This document shows positions 12,501-27,500 of a stretch of 64,000 nt of DNA, piece after piece; position 1 is the first letter of the stretch, and each line of letters opens with the position of its first letter. The notes below the pieces were generated by a model. The model made no database searches. It saw only the letters and a program-made list of their open reading frames with translations, and had not been told where the DNA came from. The position numbers and the translations under genes were made by a program. Origin of the DNA: Aurelia coerulea. Taxonomy: Eukaryota > Cnidaria > Scyphozoa > Semaeostomeae > Ulmaridae. The stretch covers positions 15,645,501 to 15,709,500 of the forward strand of contig CM076955.1 of NCBI GenBank assembly GCA_039566865.1. Direction: 5' to 3'.

Positions 12501-15500
12501 ACATTTCAAAGTAATATTTGCATTTAATTTCAAACATTTCTTAATCACTTTAAAGAGAAAGGAAGACAATAACAACAATTCACCAATTTGAATCAGCCCA
12601 TCAAATTTCTCCTATACTCTATGGAAATGGTGCAAAGAACAAATTAATCATTTTTAAGAGAAAAGGTTCCTTAGCCTTGATGTGCACCACCACCAAGCCA
12701 GAAAGCAGATCGCCAGCTTTCTCTGCACCTTTCTTACCACACGGAAATTTAATACTGAAATCAATTCTGCAGGAGAAATCAAAGAAGTCCAACCCAAAAA
12801 CTGGACCAAACTGCTAACATAATTCTATAGAGCCTGAACAAGAACGTTTGCCACTTGGGTACAATAAATAGATACCGTAAAAGCTATATTTAGCCCCCTC
12901 TCTATTAAGCCCCCCTCTCTAATAAGCCCCTCCCCTCTGAGCCAAAATTGTAAATAAGCCCCCCTCTATTAAGTCCCCCCACTATATCAAAACCCAGAAG
13001 TTACCAAAGATTTTCCATTTATTTAGCTAAACAAGTTTGCATGTTAATTTTGATATGGTTTGGGATAAAACTGTGTCAACTCTATATATTTGACTCGTAA
13101 AATTGCATGTTGAATCCGCAAAATATGGGGTAAAAGAACTGAAAAGCAACCATATATATCCTTGTCATTTGATTTTGTGAATAAGCCCCCTCTCTAATAA
13201 GCCACCTCTCTTATAAGCCCCCCTCTGGAGTGGCCAAAATTAAATAAGCCCCCCGGGGGCTTAATAGAGTTTTTACGGCAATAATTATTTTGAGACTAAA
13301 CTTGCTCTAAAAATATCATGTTCAAATCTTACCAGTAAGCTGAGATATCACAGCCAAGTATCGTTCACAAAGTGCTGGCGTTGAAAAGCAATCCACAGCT
13401 TTTGATAGAATATCAACGACTCCTTCCACATCATCGAGATTCAACAGCAGCTCACTCTAAAAGGGAATGGATATGAATAATTGTTTGGAGAAATAACTCG
13501 TTGGATTCTCTTTCCATTGTTCTCTCGAAAGTTTTAGTTGCATGATAGTTGTTATTTTTTGGAGTGTCACTGTCACGGTGCCAAAATTGTCGAATTCGTT
13601 GACGAATCAAACAACGATGATTCTCTAGTCTATTCAAATTTTTTTGTCGTTCTATCATTTCTTGCCTTCGAAAATCAGCCCCTCCGTTCATCACAGCGTT
13701 CGAACTAGTTGTTGAAGTCTGATCTTCAGCAATGCCTTCTTCAGTTATGCAAAGGTGAAGTTTACGCGCTCTTTCCCGTTGGTAAAAGTAATCGAAATTT
13801 GAGACAATTACGGGAAGGGGCAAAGAGTTGAACTTTTGAAAAACAATCAAAACGTATTTTGCTTAATTGATCTATGTTGCTTACCGAATGGATAAATGAA
13901 ATATAATAAAAATCACAAACTGACTGTCGTCCTTATTCTGGTTCTGAGATTTTGACAAAGGTGTACTGTCCATGTACGGGACACGTCCATTTTGAAAACT
14001 CTTCTTGTCGGACAATTACTTCAAACACAAGATTGATGATTTCAATGTTTTCAAAATGTTTTAAAATGTTTTAGAAAAGTAGCTACAAATACATGCACAA
14101 GAAAATCTGTTGCGGATCTTGAGGTAGAAATAGGCTGAAACGATTTTGTGATAGGTCCAGCATGATAAAATAGTCTCCAGCCTTTGAATAAGCAAAAGGA
14201 TGTGTACTTCGTTGTTCAAATACTAGAAGTGCCGCCCAAATGGGTTACTTTCTCAGCCACAAATAAGCTGCATACAGTAGAAACCCGCATAAAAGAACCT
14301 GTTTTTATGAGAACCTTGAGGCTGAAATTTAATGTTTTGAAGCCCCTAAATAAGAACCCATAAGAGGCTGAAACTGGGAAAGGTTCTTATATAATAGCTT
14401 TCATGTAGATTATCAAAATGACAAGAACTTTAGAATTCTTCAGAATTCTTCACAGTCTGATCAGACTTTTTCATTGGTACAAGAGATTAAAGGATTTTTA
14501 AACAGGTATTCTTATACGCTATTCACACTGGCAAATTAAACCAGGTGAAATTAAATGGTATGTTGCATTCCAATTGGTCAATCCAAAAAGTCAAATGCAT
14601 TTGAGTAATCAAAATTTAACATATAGTTTAAATAAAGCTGGTTTAACTGTGTCATTGTGAAAAGGGTACAACAGACATTAACACAAACAGTGTTAATGTC
14701 TGCAAGGCCTGTACGTATATAAGAACCTTTTTAAGAACCTGACAGGCTAGAATTTAGAATAGCAGCCATTTAAGTAAGAACCTATTCAGGCTGCCTAGAA
14801 AAAACCTAGGTTCTTTTGTGCGGGTTTCTACTGTATATGGATCTTTTTTGTGCCCAATCTTTAGACATGGGTCTATGCATGTAAAACGGCTGTTAAGTCC
14901 CTAAAAGATGGGCTCAAAAATTCACAATTTTCCATCATTGGTCTCAAATGGAATAGCAGCTATAGATTGTTTTGAAAACCTGGGAGCAAATCTAGGTCAA
15001 CCTTCAACAGAAGTACTCACCGCACCCCTGGAACTAACCCTCCCTGAATACTTCTAAATACATTATCCATGCTTTCATTATGCATTCAGATAAAAACTTT
15101 CACAAAGTAAAACAATTGGCTTTGCGAAAAAAATTTCACGTGAAGGACCCTGTAAAAAAATCTGTTGTTTGACAGAAGGGCAATCTTCCCTAAAATCAAA
15201 AGATTCTGAAACTAATTATGAAACTATTAACAGTTTAAACTTACCCAAGCAAGGAACATTTCCTCAGTTACTAAGCCAGAATCGTCGGCATTGCTTAAGA
15301 CATCCAGAATGATTTTTATTCGCTGAAACAAAGAACATGATTTGTCTTAATCAATATTCATATTGAAAAGACTTGTCTTGAAGCGATATGAAAACGCGAA
15401 GGAGTAAGGAAAAAGCGGAAAATGTTTGCTGATATTTGGAGGACAAGGCACAGATGTATCACTGCTTCGAAAAGTTGTATTTCAAGGATGATTTGTCTTT

Positions 15501-18500
15501 CCCGCTACCCTTTCTCTTTCTTTTTCGTTTCTTCTTTTCATTTTGGTTTCATTTCCATTTCTTTCCATTTAACAGCAATTAAATCATGCTTTGTTAGAAA
15601 CACAGTCAAAACTGTAGTTATGACTTAAATTTCTTCTTAACATGGCCAGTAGATCTTCCTTAAGTCTCTTTGTGAAAATGAGACCAAGGTTAGTAAATCC
15701 CATCGCGTGAAACTAACCAAAGGAATGTCGATTGGTTTTCATAGTAGTCAAAGAAGGTCAAAAGCAAATCATACATTTCCAAGACAACCATATGCGTCAG
15801 GAATGAAAGAGAACTGCGAAAGATGGCAAAGTTATGACCATTATGTTTTACAAAATTGAAATCGAGATTCAGAGAAGAACTATTGTAAATCAGAGATTCT
15901 GAACAGTATCCTGTATCGGGTGACCAACAAAATGTGGGGTATTTGCCAATCTTTATTGACCAAGTTTACTTTGCAAATCATTTTCTTAAACATTCATCAC
16001 ATAGAAGAGAAGCTAATGTAAACATATTTGTAGGCAGAAACACTACAACACGACGAAAAAAATAACAGCAAAGGTGTGTGAATTATAGGACGTTACCAAC
16101 ACATGTCATAATTCACACACATTTATGAAATCCTATAATTTATGAAACATCTTATAATTCACTAACATATCCTGTTGTTGCTTTCTGTCGTGTTGCAGTG
16201 TTTCTGCCTACAATACAAATTCATTCATCCATTCGTCACCGCAAGTATCTTTAGATCCGATGATCGACGCTGGTATCGTGGCCTTTCCTTTTTCAAATAA
16301 TCTAAATATGTTCGGTCAAAATCGGTCTTTCCGTTCCATAATTACGAGTGACTTTGATAAAATCATGTGTTGCAAGATTCCTAAAACAAGTCTTCAATCA
16401 AATTCTTATTCATGTACGAATGAACCTAAACCATGAAAAACAAGGCATGCACTGTGTTAAAGGAGCTCTGTCACGCAGGTGATTGGTTTAGAGAACAAAG
16501 CTTAAACAAAGGAAAGGAGCTAGATCCCAGACTCTTTGAATTTTTCGCATGATAAAAATGCAGTTCAATTCGAAACGATCTCTTTTCCAATTCTTTTCTG
16601 GTAATCCTGCCATACAAATCTTTAATCCCCTTAAACAATCTTCAGCCAATTACGAATGAGACAGATTGCCTTTAAAGCATAAACTATTGTCATTTATCTT
16701 TTATCCCTTGGGGACTATTAATCTAATAGTCATTTTTGGAATGAGAAAGCTGTTATGATCGTGATACTTTTCACTAAAACAGCTATATCACAAAATCGCA
16801 TATAAATACGAGCTGAAATGACCAATTTTACAAACAAAATTTATGTAGACTACAGTAAACCCCCCCCCCCCCCCCCCCTTATAAGAACCTACAAAAATAA
16901 GAACCTAAAGGCTGTTTTCTCTAAATTATGCACCTTGTAATTAGGAAACTGTTTGAGCTTGATGAAAAAATATGTTCTTATTGCAGGGGTAGCAAAGTTG
17001 ATTTTTGGATTGTCGGGATTAAGTTCATTTTTGTCCCAGTTGGCTGTTAAAGTTTGAATCTCCTCCCCTACTTAGAATTGCAAGCTTGGAATTGGTTACA
17101 AATTACATAGTGAAGGTGAAGTTGCATTTTTCAACGCCAAGCGCTGGGATCGCAGAAGTAGAATAGGCCTAATCGAGTCCGCGACCCCTTGTCATGACGC
17201 TCAAATGGTGGGGCTCTACCTGGGATCGAACCCTCTCCACCTGACTGTTCTGGCTGCAATGTCAGAGGATTACACCACTGCGCCACAACACCTTCAACTA
17301 GTAACTCTGCTAAAACAAATAGCAGGGCTGAACATCTTTGGTGAAAATTCTAAAATGGCCTACGAAGACACTTTTCAAATAAGAACCTTATACCTTGAAA
17401 TTAGTCTTAGTTAGTTTAAAATACGGACCTATTTCAGCCTGTCTGTCAAAAAAGTAGGTTCTTGAGGTTTTAAGTGCGTTTAAGTGCGTGTAAGTGCGTT
17501 TATCTTTGCGCGTTTAAGTGCGTTTAAAATCTTGGATAAGATCCAATATCATACTCACTGCCAGAACATAAACGCCAACATTAACGCCAATAAGTAGTTT
17601 CAAGAGGAATCGACAGAGAAAAGTTTAGGAAAAGAGTACTATTTCTTATCAGACTACATCGTTTGAGGAGAATTTCAAACATTGCAAGAAGAAAACAAGT
17701 TAGGAGATATGAATAAAAAAATTGTGGGTACTAGAATCAGTCAGAAAAGACAGCAGTGGGAGGCAACAATCATGAAAAATACATGAATCACGAAAAAGAG
17801 GGAAAACCCGGGAAAAACAACCAAACTAAGTGATTTTCTTACTAAAAAAGTTATTCTGACGCACCAAAACGGACAACACAATATCAATTTCAATGCGATA
17901 ATCCGTTGCATATTTCGGCGCTTTTGAACTTTAAACGCCAAGATCAAAATTTTTTAATCCGCGCGTTTAACTTTTTTGAGGGTTTAAGTGCGTTTAAGTG
18001 TGTTTAAATCCTGAAAAATAAACGCCCACATCATACTCACTGAGGGTTTAACTTAAACGCGCTTGGATAAACGCACTTTAACGCACTTAAACGCGCAGTG
18101 AGTACCAAGCTTTACTGTACTCAATCTATCTTCTAAAAAACAAAATTTCAACACGACTGTACAAGATTTTCGTAAACAAAGATAAAGATCAGCGGGCCAA
18201 TATCATCAAATTCAATGAGAAATTCCTCTCTAATTGGCGCGTGGCTTACAATTTCTTTAGCCTGCCTGTTGCTTTTCGTGTGTTTAGGCTAAACACAGCC
18301 GAAACTCTTCGCTAGAATCCAGCTGTACCTTTATAATCTTTCATGGCATAAAAAATCTGATAGGACTGGCGAATTCCACGGGATTCAAACATGTAGAAAA
18401 CATCTTCATTTGTATTTTATCTGCTGCTACTTGCCTGCATTAGGGAGAGAAAGTTTAGGATTTTTGGAAGTTTTGCTTGTACAGCCCCTTTAAGTTGCTT

Positions 18501-21500
18501 TTCACCAAAATGTGGCTTGCTAAACATCGTACATTTTTTCTGACTCACCCAGTATATATGCATGTTTAAAATAAAATAAAAAATGAAGTATCAAATTGCT
18601 CTTACAGTTTCCTGTGAAAAATCTCAGCCATTCAGATTGTTGCAATTCGTGGATAAATGAAACGAACACTTGATAACGAGTATACGCTTGATGACGCTTG
18701 GGCACTTATTCATTATATTACATTTAGTTGCTACAGTACCACAAGCAACGAACATTTTTTAAGTGAAACGAAAGCTTACAGCTCAGGTGACATATCGCCT
18801 GGAAAATTATGAAATGAACACGGTGTCGTATGACTACTGAACTGACTTAATCAGTGATCAATAACCAATCAGGAACAGTACAAATCAAAACTGACCAATC
18901 AGAAGCAGTGCGCGTCAACTCAGACCAATCAGAAACGGTGTTAGTCAACACTTACCCTTGTTGTCTGTTCTTCTGTTGGGTCTTCTTGTTTTAACTAACC
19001 AATAAGGAACAGTACAAATCAAAACTGACCACTGAGAAACGGTGCTAGTCAACACTTACCCTTGTTGTCTGTTCCTCTGTTGGGTCTTCTTGTTTCAGTA
19101 ACTGAATAAATGCTTGTAAATAAGCTTCGTACATAGTGCCTGTAAATTCAAGAAAATTATCATCAATCGTTGCAAAAAATATAGCTTGGCAATTTTGGTT
19201 GAGGGGTGAATCACTCTGTAAAAATCTCGTACACCTTTGGCGAAAATCCTTTTGTTTTCAAGAAAAAATCGTAAAAAATCCCTAAAAATCCTATTGTTTA
19301 AAAAAATCTCGTACGCCTTTTCGGAAGAGTGATACACCTCTCGATTTTGGTCGTGAAAAACTTGATTCTATGAAAGAAGGTTGTGATCAACTATGGGATG
19401 AGTCATGAAAAGTCATTCCACTTGGAAAGTACAATGTGCACCTTGACACCCAACAGTACGAATGTTTGCGATTTCCTGGCATTTCTAAACTATTATAAAC
19501 TGGTTTCCACTGCGCGATAAACTTTCATCGCTTTCCTCGTAGCCAAGTTTTCAAATTTTCAAAGTTTATCTTGCACTGGGACAGCCCTACATTTTTGTTT
19601 GCGTTGTCCAGTTTGATCAAACTAGTGCTCGTTTAATAACTGCTTTTATTACCTGACTGACGTTTCACAAACGAGGCAATACAAGAATCCAGCCAATCCC
19701 ATTGGCTAATCGCACATTTCCCGCGGTTTTCCCGTAGCCTTGTATAATACGATACAAGGACGCGTTTTTGTCAGCACAGCAACTAATTTAGGCCTGTGAG
19801 ATTTACAATGAACTCAAACGACATAACAGTAACAAAATGAGTTTGACTAAATGGTATAAGTCAAAATTAGAAGCTATCAGGTAATAAAACTCATATTAAC
19901 CGGTTTTGTAGTGGTGCAGGAAAATATAAAGCCCTCGGTCTTATTGCACAGACCTCGCAAGCTCGGTCTGTACTTTTAAGACCTCGGGCTTTATATTTTC
20001 CTGTACAACACAAAACCGGTTAGTATGCGCATATACTAAACTCTTTTATTTGCAGCAAAATTTCATTTGTTTTGCTAGGATAAGCAGATAAAGAAATATT
20101 TGAGCTTAAAACTGGGAAGCTTTTTAGGAGACAACCCTATGGATTTTCATCCAAGAGAACTTCAAATTGACTGCCAGCGATGTGGAAATTGTAGAGATAT
20201 AATTTCCGCCAAATGTTGTCAAGCAAAGCAAAGTAGTTTCTAACCTGTAGGGAATTTCAATACTGCTTCATTGTAAATGTCACGACAACTCTCCTCTGCT
20301 TTTATCCAGTCTTCATCTACAATGGAAGAAGTGGCACAAGGGCTGGTTTAAAATACAATATAAGGCCAACAGCAAACTGGAACAGAAGAATTCGGCTAGT
20401 ACTTGCCAAGAATTCTCCAACGATTGAGCATTTAGCTGATCAAAGGGCACGCTTCTGTAATGATAACAAATCACCTCGATCAACAGCTACAATATAAGAC
20501 TACCTACTGCTCTGCATGAGCCAAGCAACCAGGCCATGAAAGCTGTGTTATATTGTAGGAAAGGCAAGGGGATAGCAGGTCCCATTTGCATCCAGCAAAT
20601 GCAAGCCACGTACAAAAGCAACTTACCAGAAACGGTTATCCCGTTTTTTATGGCAGATCTCAAATCTTCTATTGGTCGTCTTGCAATGGCGTTATGTGCT
20701 TCTTCACTGTTTGGAAAATCTTTCAGCAATCTGTAGAATACAAAATGGAGATTATTTCTAAGGAACCAACGACAACAGCATCGCTGGAAATTTTCCAATT
20801 TTACGCTGAAATCGAGCGCTGCAAAAAGCACAGAAACCTGGAAATAATTCCATGAAAATTTTAACCTAGACTTTTGTCATGTTTCATGATGGCTTGTGAA
20901 AGCTTGTGAAAGCCAGCCGACCACTTCCTAAAGTAAAAACTTGCAGTACAGTTGAAGGTTTTGCGGTAAAATTTAGACCAATTGTTTTTTAAATTGGGCA
21001 AAAACTTAGCAACTAAGAAAATTTCTGTGCACTCATTTACCTAGCAACGGGATTTTTACGACATGTATGGAAGAACATTTTAGGCTTTTTACATTGTAAT
21101 ATTGATGATTAAACAGGGCCGTTATTGATAATAGAACTTTAAGCACTGACAGTGTTTACCCTGTATAAACATTTATGTTATTATATTGTTATCATGTTCA
21201 TCCATGCTATTACTTGCGTGTTTGTGTGTATGTTTGCATGCTTGCTTGATTAGTGATTGACAACTGCGAGACTCACCCATCGTAAATTTCATTCTGATTT
21301 CCCTCTGTGTCTTGAAATAAACGATAAATCTGAAGAAATTCTATTCTGAACGCAACATCATCTGAAATTAAAGAAAATAGCATTAAAGCCACACTGTCGT
21401 GGCCATGATTGGCTAGCCGTGATGTTGAAATCACTAAGAAAAGATCTGGGCTCTGAATAATTACTAAGCCTTCATGCTGTTGGGTCATACTTTGATTCGA

Positions 21501-24500
21501 GAATAAAGGGAGTCAGATCGTTATCACCTATCACCTTAATGAATTTCAGTGTATAGCGAAATTACTGGAGCTTGCCTGATTCTATTCTTTTTATTGTCTC
21601 ATTCGCCCAATCAGCACCACGACAGTGTGCCTTTAAAGCCTGCCTCAAATTGGATGTCACATGAGATTTGCGATACGTTCAGAGTATTTTAATTGTTTCT
21701 ATTCGGGGAAATTTGACAAAACTCCGTGTCCAGTTCAGTGCTCTAAACGAACATCGTTTCAAACATGCTTTTGACTGCCTCAGCCCAGTTTGTTTTTGTG
21801 GTAAAGACAATGAAAATAACAAACACTTTCTCCTGCATTGCCCCCTATACGATGTACTTCGTAGAGATCTCTTTGGCCAGCTCTCTGATGTCCCAGGACT
21901 AGATTTCGCCAGTATCAATAATATAGATGATGATACTCTTTGTGATCGACTTTTGTTTGGAAATCCATCCTTAGGTACTATTGAAAATAGAGTAATACTG
22001 GATGCGACGATCTCATTTCTCAAAAATTCTGGCCGATTTGATTGATCTAGCGATGCCATATTAGCAACAGCAGTTCCCTATTAGTTTTATGTTGTGTTCT
22101 CCTTTCCTTTCTTTGTCGTCCCACATTGCTGAGGTAGATTACCAGAACAAACACTGAAATTTGTTTTTTCTCGCTTTCCTACGAGTTTTTAAAGTTCAAA
22201 TCTTCCTTTTTAACCAGTAATCTGCCTTAGCTTTATTGTTTTGTTCTTTGTTTTGTGTATTGAAAATTAATTTGAATTGTAAGTACCATCCATAGTGAAG
22301 ACCCGGTGACTTTATGTCTTTCTTCACTATGGATGGTACAGTGTAATGTAAGTATAAATATTGTAGTTTTTAATCTTAATAGAAAAAAAAATTGAACATG
22401 ACATTGGTGTTTTAGAACCTGGTGGTTATGCCCAAGACTCACGAGAGCCTTCAAAAAAATGCGATTCAATTCTATCCAGTTGAACCAAGAAAAGTTGGGC
22501 TAGATCACGAGCTGGATCGGAGATCAGAGCTACAATCCCAACTACAATCCCAGTCAAAACTTTTGAGATACGTTGCTTTTTGGAGGAAATTTCAAGTTAT
22601 CTGCCCTGTCCGTAATGGGGATACACGTTTTTTTTATAAGAAACTGGTTTATAAGAAACTAGTACTACGATGACCAAAAATTTAAGAAACTCTAGTACTA
22701 CGCTCAAGAACAGCTAAGAAACTCTTAAAATTCAATTTCTGTATGTCTCTTATTTTATGTCTCTCTAACAAGGGTACCTTCATCTTTTTTAACTTTTAAC
22801 TACAAAAATTGCTAATTTTTTGCCTGAATGTGCATGGCTTATTCGTGATGGCAATGTCAATGTAAAATGGAAGCCCTTTGTCGAGAAGGAGCCTCAAATT
22901 TGAACAATATCGCCATTTAGGCAACAACAAAAAATAAGAAACTAATTAAGAAAATTTTACTACTAAAACACCGAAATTTTCATGCGAAATTCAGAAACTT
23001 TTAGTACTAAGTGCTGATCCAAGTTTCTTATAAAAAAAACGTGAAATGTTACAATAATTAAATCTTTAAATCGCCGTAAAAAGATGGGTGTAAAATTGGA
23101 TGGCATATATCTTTTAATTGAATGCCTTGAAAGAAATTCTGGCTCTCATCAATAATTCTTACGTTGGATTTTTTAGAAATCTTGAATACTTTTTGAAATT
23201 ACAAAGTATTCTATACTTCAACTCATTTGAGGATATGACATGATCAAATTTCTAAATCATAAACTAGGAGAATGAAAGACATGGATTTGTCATAACTATT
23301 TACTTGGATTTGTCTTGGAATGAAATAATAACACAATGAAAATGATCATCGTCGCAATTCTTGCTCTTCATTCGCTTTCTAAAAGATAATTCCATGGTTT
23401 GTCACAAACTTTAGAAATTACGATGGCTTTAAAATTCGCTCAAAATTCTCCAATTTTAAATATATTGAAGAGTTCAGAAAAGTTCAGCGGTAAAATTATA
23501 GCGAAAAAGTTAAAATTTCTTTCAAGCTATTTAATTCAAAGAAATAGGTCATAGGATTTTACACCAAACTTTTCAAAGATTTGGAGCCTATGCTGATAAG
23601 AATGCGTTGAGTTCTATTGACTCTGCTGTTTCTAGGGAGCAACAATCGCAATTCAAGCACCCGTCTGAGAAATGCAATGACCTACATTTTTCCGACTTTC
23701 TCGAGTGAATTTGAATGAATTATAAGAAAAAACATCTGTGTATACAGGCTTGATGATAATATCATACATTGAAATCAAGCTTTAGATCCGTACAATAGAA
23801 GCACTATGAAATGTGCAGAAGACAAATGTTTTGCAGGATAAGATTCTCACAGAATGAGCAACTCGCTCGCCTAACTCAATCGAAAATAACTTATAATCGA
23901 AAATAAGTAAATATCATTGAAATTTTGCACAAATCTTACACTCTGTGACGCAATTTGATTTCTTCAAAGTCATCAGTGAGGTCAATCGAAAGCTTTTGGA
24001 AAGCAGCAGACCTTGATTTTGCGGTTATTTCAAAATTTCAAGCTCGAAAACAAAAATTGCTCCCTTGGGAATTAATACAACTTTCGCAATGGCGTAACGC
24101 AGTTTAGGCTACCTTAGTTCAAGAAATAAGGGCCCCCAACCAAAAGGGGCCCCCAACAAATTTTTCGTATTGTGTGCCGTTTGGCCATACTGTGCTAAAA
24201 GTCTTCCTTATGCTATCCCAAAGGCCCTTACTAACCAATGTTGCTAGCATAGCACTGGATTTTTATTCCATTTTAGTTCAATCCGTATAATTTGTCTCAA
24301 AACTTTATTCTTGTGAGCAAGAGCACTTAATAACATACTGTGACTTTGCATTCATTATGTTTAGTAAAATTCTTTTTAAAACTATTGTTCGCATGGATAA
24401 CTTTCAGGTATAAAAGGGAGAACACTTAGTCTGCACTAAATTTAGCACTATGCGCAGAAGGTTTAAACAAAGGTTTCAAGCCGAAGAACCTGCCATGGAG

Positions 24501-27500
24501 GATATTTCTTGGTAAAATTTGTGTGTGTTCAAAGTAATCTTCATCAAAAAGCGCAAAAGGACTATCCGAACCTTTGAATATTGCCGTTTTTCTTTAAAAA
24601 AGATTAAGATATCATATAATTCCATACCGAAAACAACAATTTGTTATGTAAACTACTTAGCTTGTTAAATTGCAATTCATATAAATGTGCTAAATTTACT
24701 GTTGAAACATAACGTGGATTTTTCGAGGTTTTAAAGGGCATGATTTCAAAAACCCACAACCCCGAACCCCCTTCCAACATAAGGGCCCCATCTTACCAAA
24801 CTCCTACGGGCCCCGAGTGTCTCCGTTACGCCACTGAACTTTCGTATTCATAGTTAAAACAGAAGAACTATGTAAGTTCGAAAATTATTTGAAAGTAGAC
24901 TCATCATGACTGGACGACGCAATTAAATTCTAATTACAAATGCCTCTTTGATAAATGGAATTAATATCTGAAGAAAAGATGGTTGTCGTCTTTCTAATGG
25001 CCAGAGACCTACTATATAAACCCTTTGGTAAATAGCTAAACGGCTTGAGCTATCAAATTTCAGCTTACTTGAAAACGGAAAAAGTTAGATATTTTACCTG
25101 GAAATGATTGGATTGCATTATTATACACGATACTCGCTGTTTTATTGGCTAAGAAAGTCTCTGGAATTTTGCCGCTTTCCATCTGAAGAAAGAATAATAT
25201 ATATTACAGTCTAATAACATCTAAAAAATCCAAAACATACAGGGTGTCCCAAAAAATTGTGTCCCATTTGTGTGGCAGCTGCACACGTTGTATTGTTCTA
25301 TTTTTGATACAATTGGATAGGACAGGCTTCAACGTAGTCAAGTCGGCAGCCGTGCCTACCAGTATGGACATGATACGAAGCTCTCGATAACACCGTTCGA
25401 TGCAGAGTTTTTCTCTCTGCAAAATCAGATAATATGATGGGCTTTTCTTTTTCTTTATATACACAATCTAAAAATGTACAATTTAACAAAAACATAGTTA
25501 CAAAGACGGTACTATTGGGAGCATGATAGGCATGGCTACCCTAAATGATATTTAACAAATGACGATACAGATAATAAAGGCTATACCAAAGTTCTGTTGG
25601 TCTCTCCGTAGGGAGAACTAGCCTATTACAGAGGTATAGATGACACTGCTGCTTGGATCGAAATTAAAGATTGACAGATTTTGGTAAAGTCTTTAGTAAC
25701 ACAGATACATTGACTATACATTTATTGTGTTATAAGAAGATTAAAGATTAATAGAGAAGGACGAGATAGAAGATCAATTTACCTAGGTTTGTAATTGCTG
25801 GTGCTACAAGAAACGCTCTGACGCATGAATGAATGTTTGCGTTGATTCCAATTTTTCTATATTTTTGGTTATGAGAAAATCTTTTATCACCATACAACAT
25901 TATTTGCACAAGGGTTTGATTTGGCAGATTTAAGATGCTGTGTAGTTGGAATACTTCGTTAACCGCGCCTAGGAAGTCACGCCTTTGATCACCATATGCA
26001 TGACAGCAAGAAGCGTTCAGTATCCTCAATTCCATCATTAATTAGACACATTAGGTCAACTGTGTCTCGAAAGTTATGATTGAATTTGTGACAATATGAT
26101 GGGCTGATCTTGATGAATAGATTCCAAAAATGTACTTGTTTGCCATATTTGATCAACTTATAGATGAGTTATGATAGGTTAAAGTTGGAGTGTTCCCCTC
26201 ACAATGGAAGGCTTGATTGTTATAAAACTTTCTCTAAAACTTTTTCTTGAAGTGGATTTTAGCGCATTTTGGATATATTGCAGAAAAAACAATTGTACAT
26301 CGAATGGTTAAACTAAAAGCTTCGTACCATGTCCGAACGGGAAGACACGGTTGCTTACTAATATTTCTATATAAACTCTTTATCCAAATGAACTTAAGAA
26401 GCAATTTACTTATCTTCAAGGTCCTTTCTCATTCTATTCTCACATTCCTCCTATTGCTCCTTTCCCTACACAGGCTACGGCACGTCACATCTCGCATTCC
26501 TTCCTATTTGTCGAATCTTGCTTTCTCTTTGCTCGACTCGATTGATTTCAAGTCCCTTGATAGCGAGCATACGCTCGAAACGTCGTGTATTTTAACATCT
26601 CAGCTATTTTTGGTACTATAATCATTTATTTATTATATCATCGTAATATTTCCAAGTTTCCTATAAACATAATCACCACGTCACAAGTAAATGGCACATA
26701 ATTTCACAAAATTACATCGATTTCGGAATCTACAGGAAAAACTAACCTCAAACGTTGGAGAGTGACCAACTAACCAAATCAGTTTCACTGGATTACAGCA
26801 AAAATTCATTTTCAAAGTTTATGCAGGGTGGTCGGATAGCTTTGGCCAGCAGTGCACTACAACTACAACTTGTTCAATCCAGGAGTAAGTCTGTAGTTGC
26901 AGGTACCGGCCAAAAAATATTCTTTTGGAAATTCCAATTTGTACTCAATGGCCTGTTGGTCTAGTGGTATGATTCTCGCTTAGGGTGCGAGAGGTCCCGG
27001 GTTCAACTCCCGGACAGGCCCTGCTTTTTTCGGACAAGAAGCATGCATGCTCCTTCGTAGGGACAGGAGGGTCTTCATTTTGCGTAGCCTTATATGCATG
27101 GCAATGAAAGAAAATACAACCTTCTGGAATATCTGAAAAGGTGTTTTAATACCATCTTATTTGATGGTAACTTTGCGAGATTTTTACCGCCACAACTTAA
27201 CTGTATTGAATTCATTCACATTCAGATATACCGTATACTTAGGAAGATTGTCGTTCAATCGAAACATATCAACGCAAATTAAAAACATTGTGACTTCTTA
27301 GTTCTTGTCAAATTTCTGACTAAAGTCACTCTCAAATAAGATGTCAGGTGAGATTTGCGATGACGCTAAATTATTCAAGCAACACCACCATTTAACCGTT
27401 TTTATTCGCGGATATTTTCGCCTGACATTTAACGGAAGCCGCACTTTAGTTTTCTGCGACTCAGGATATTCGGCAAAATAAGCCATCATGTCAAATTTTA

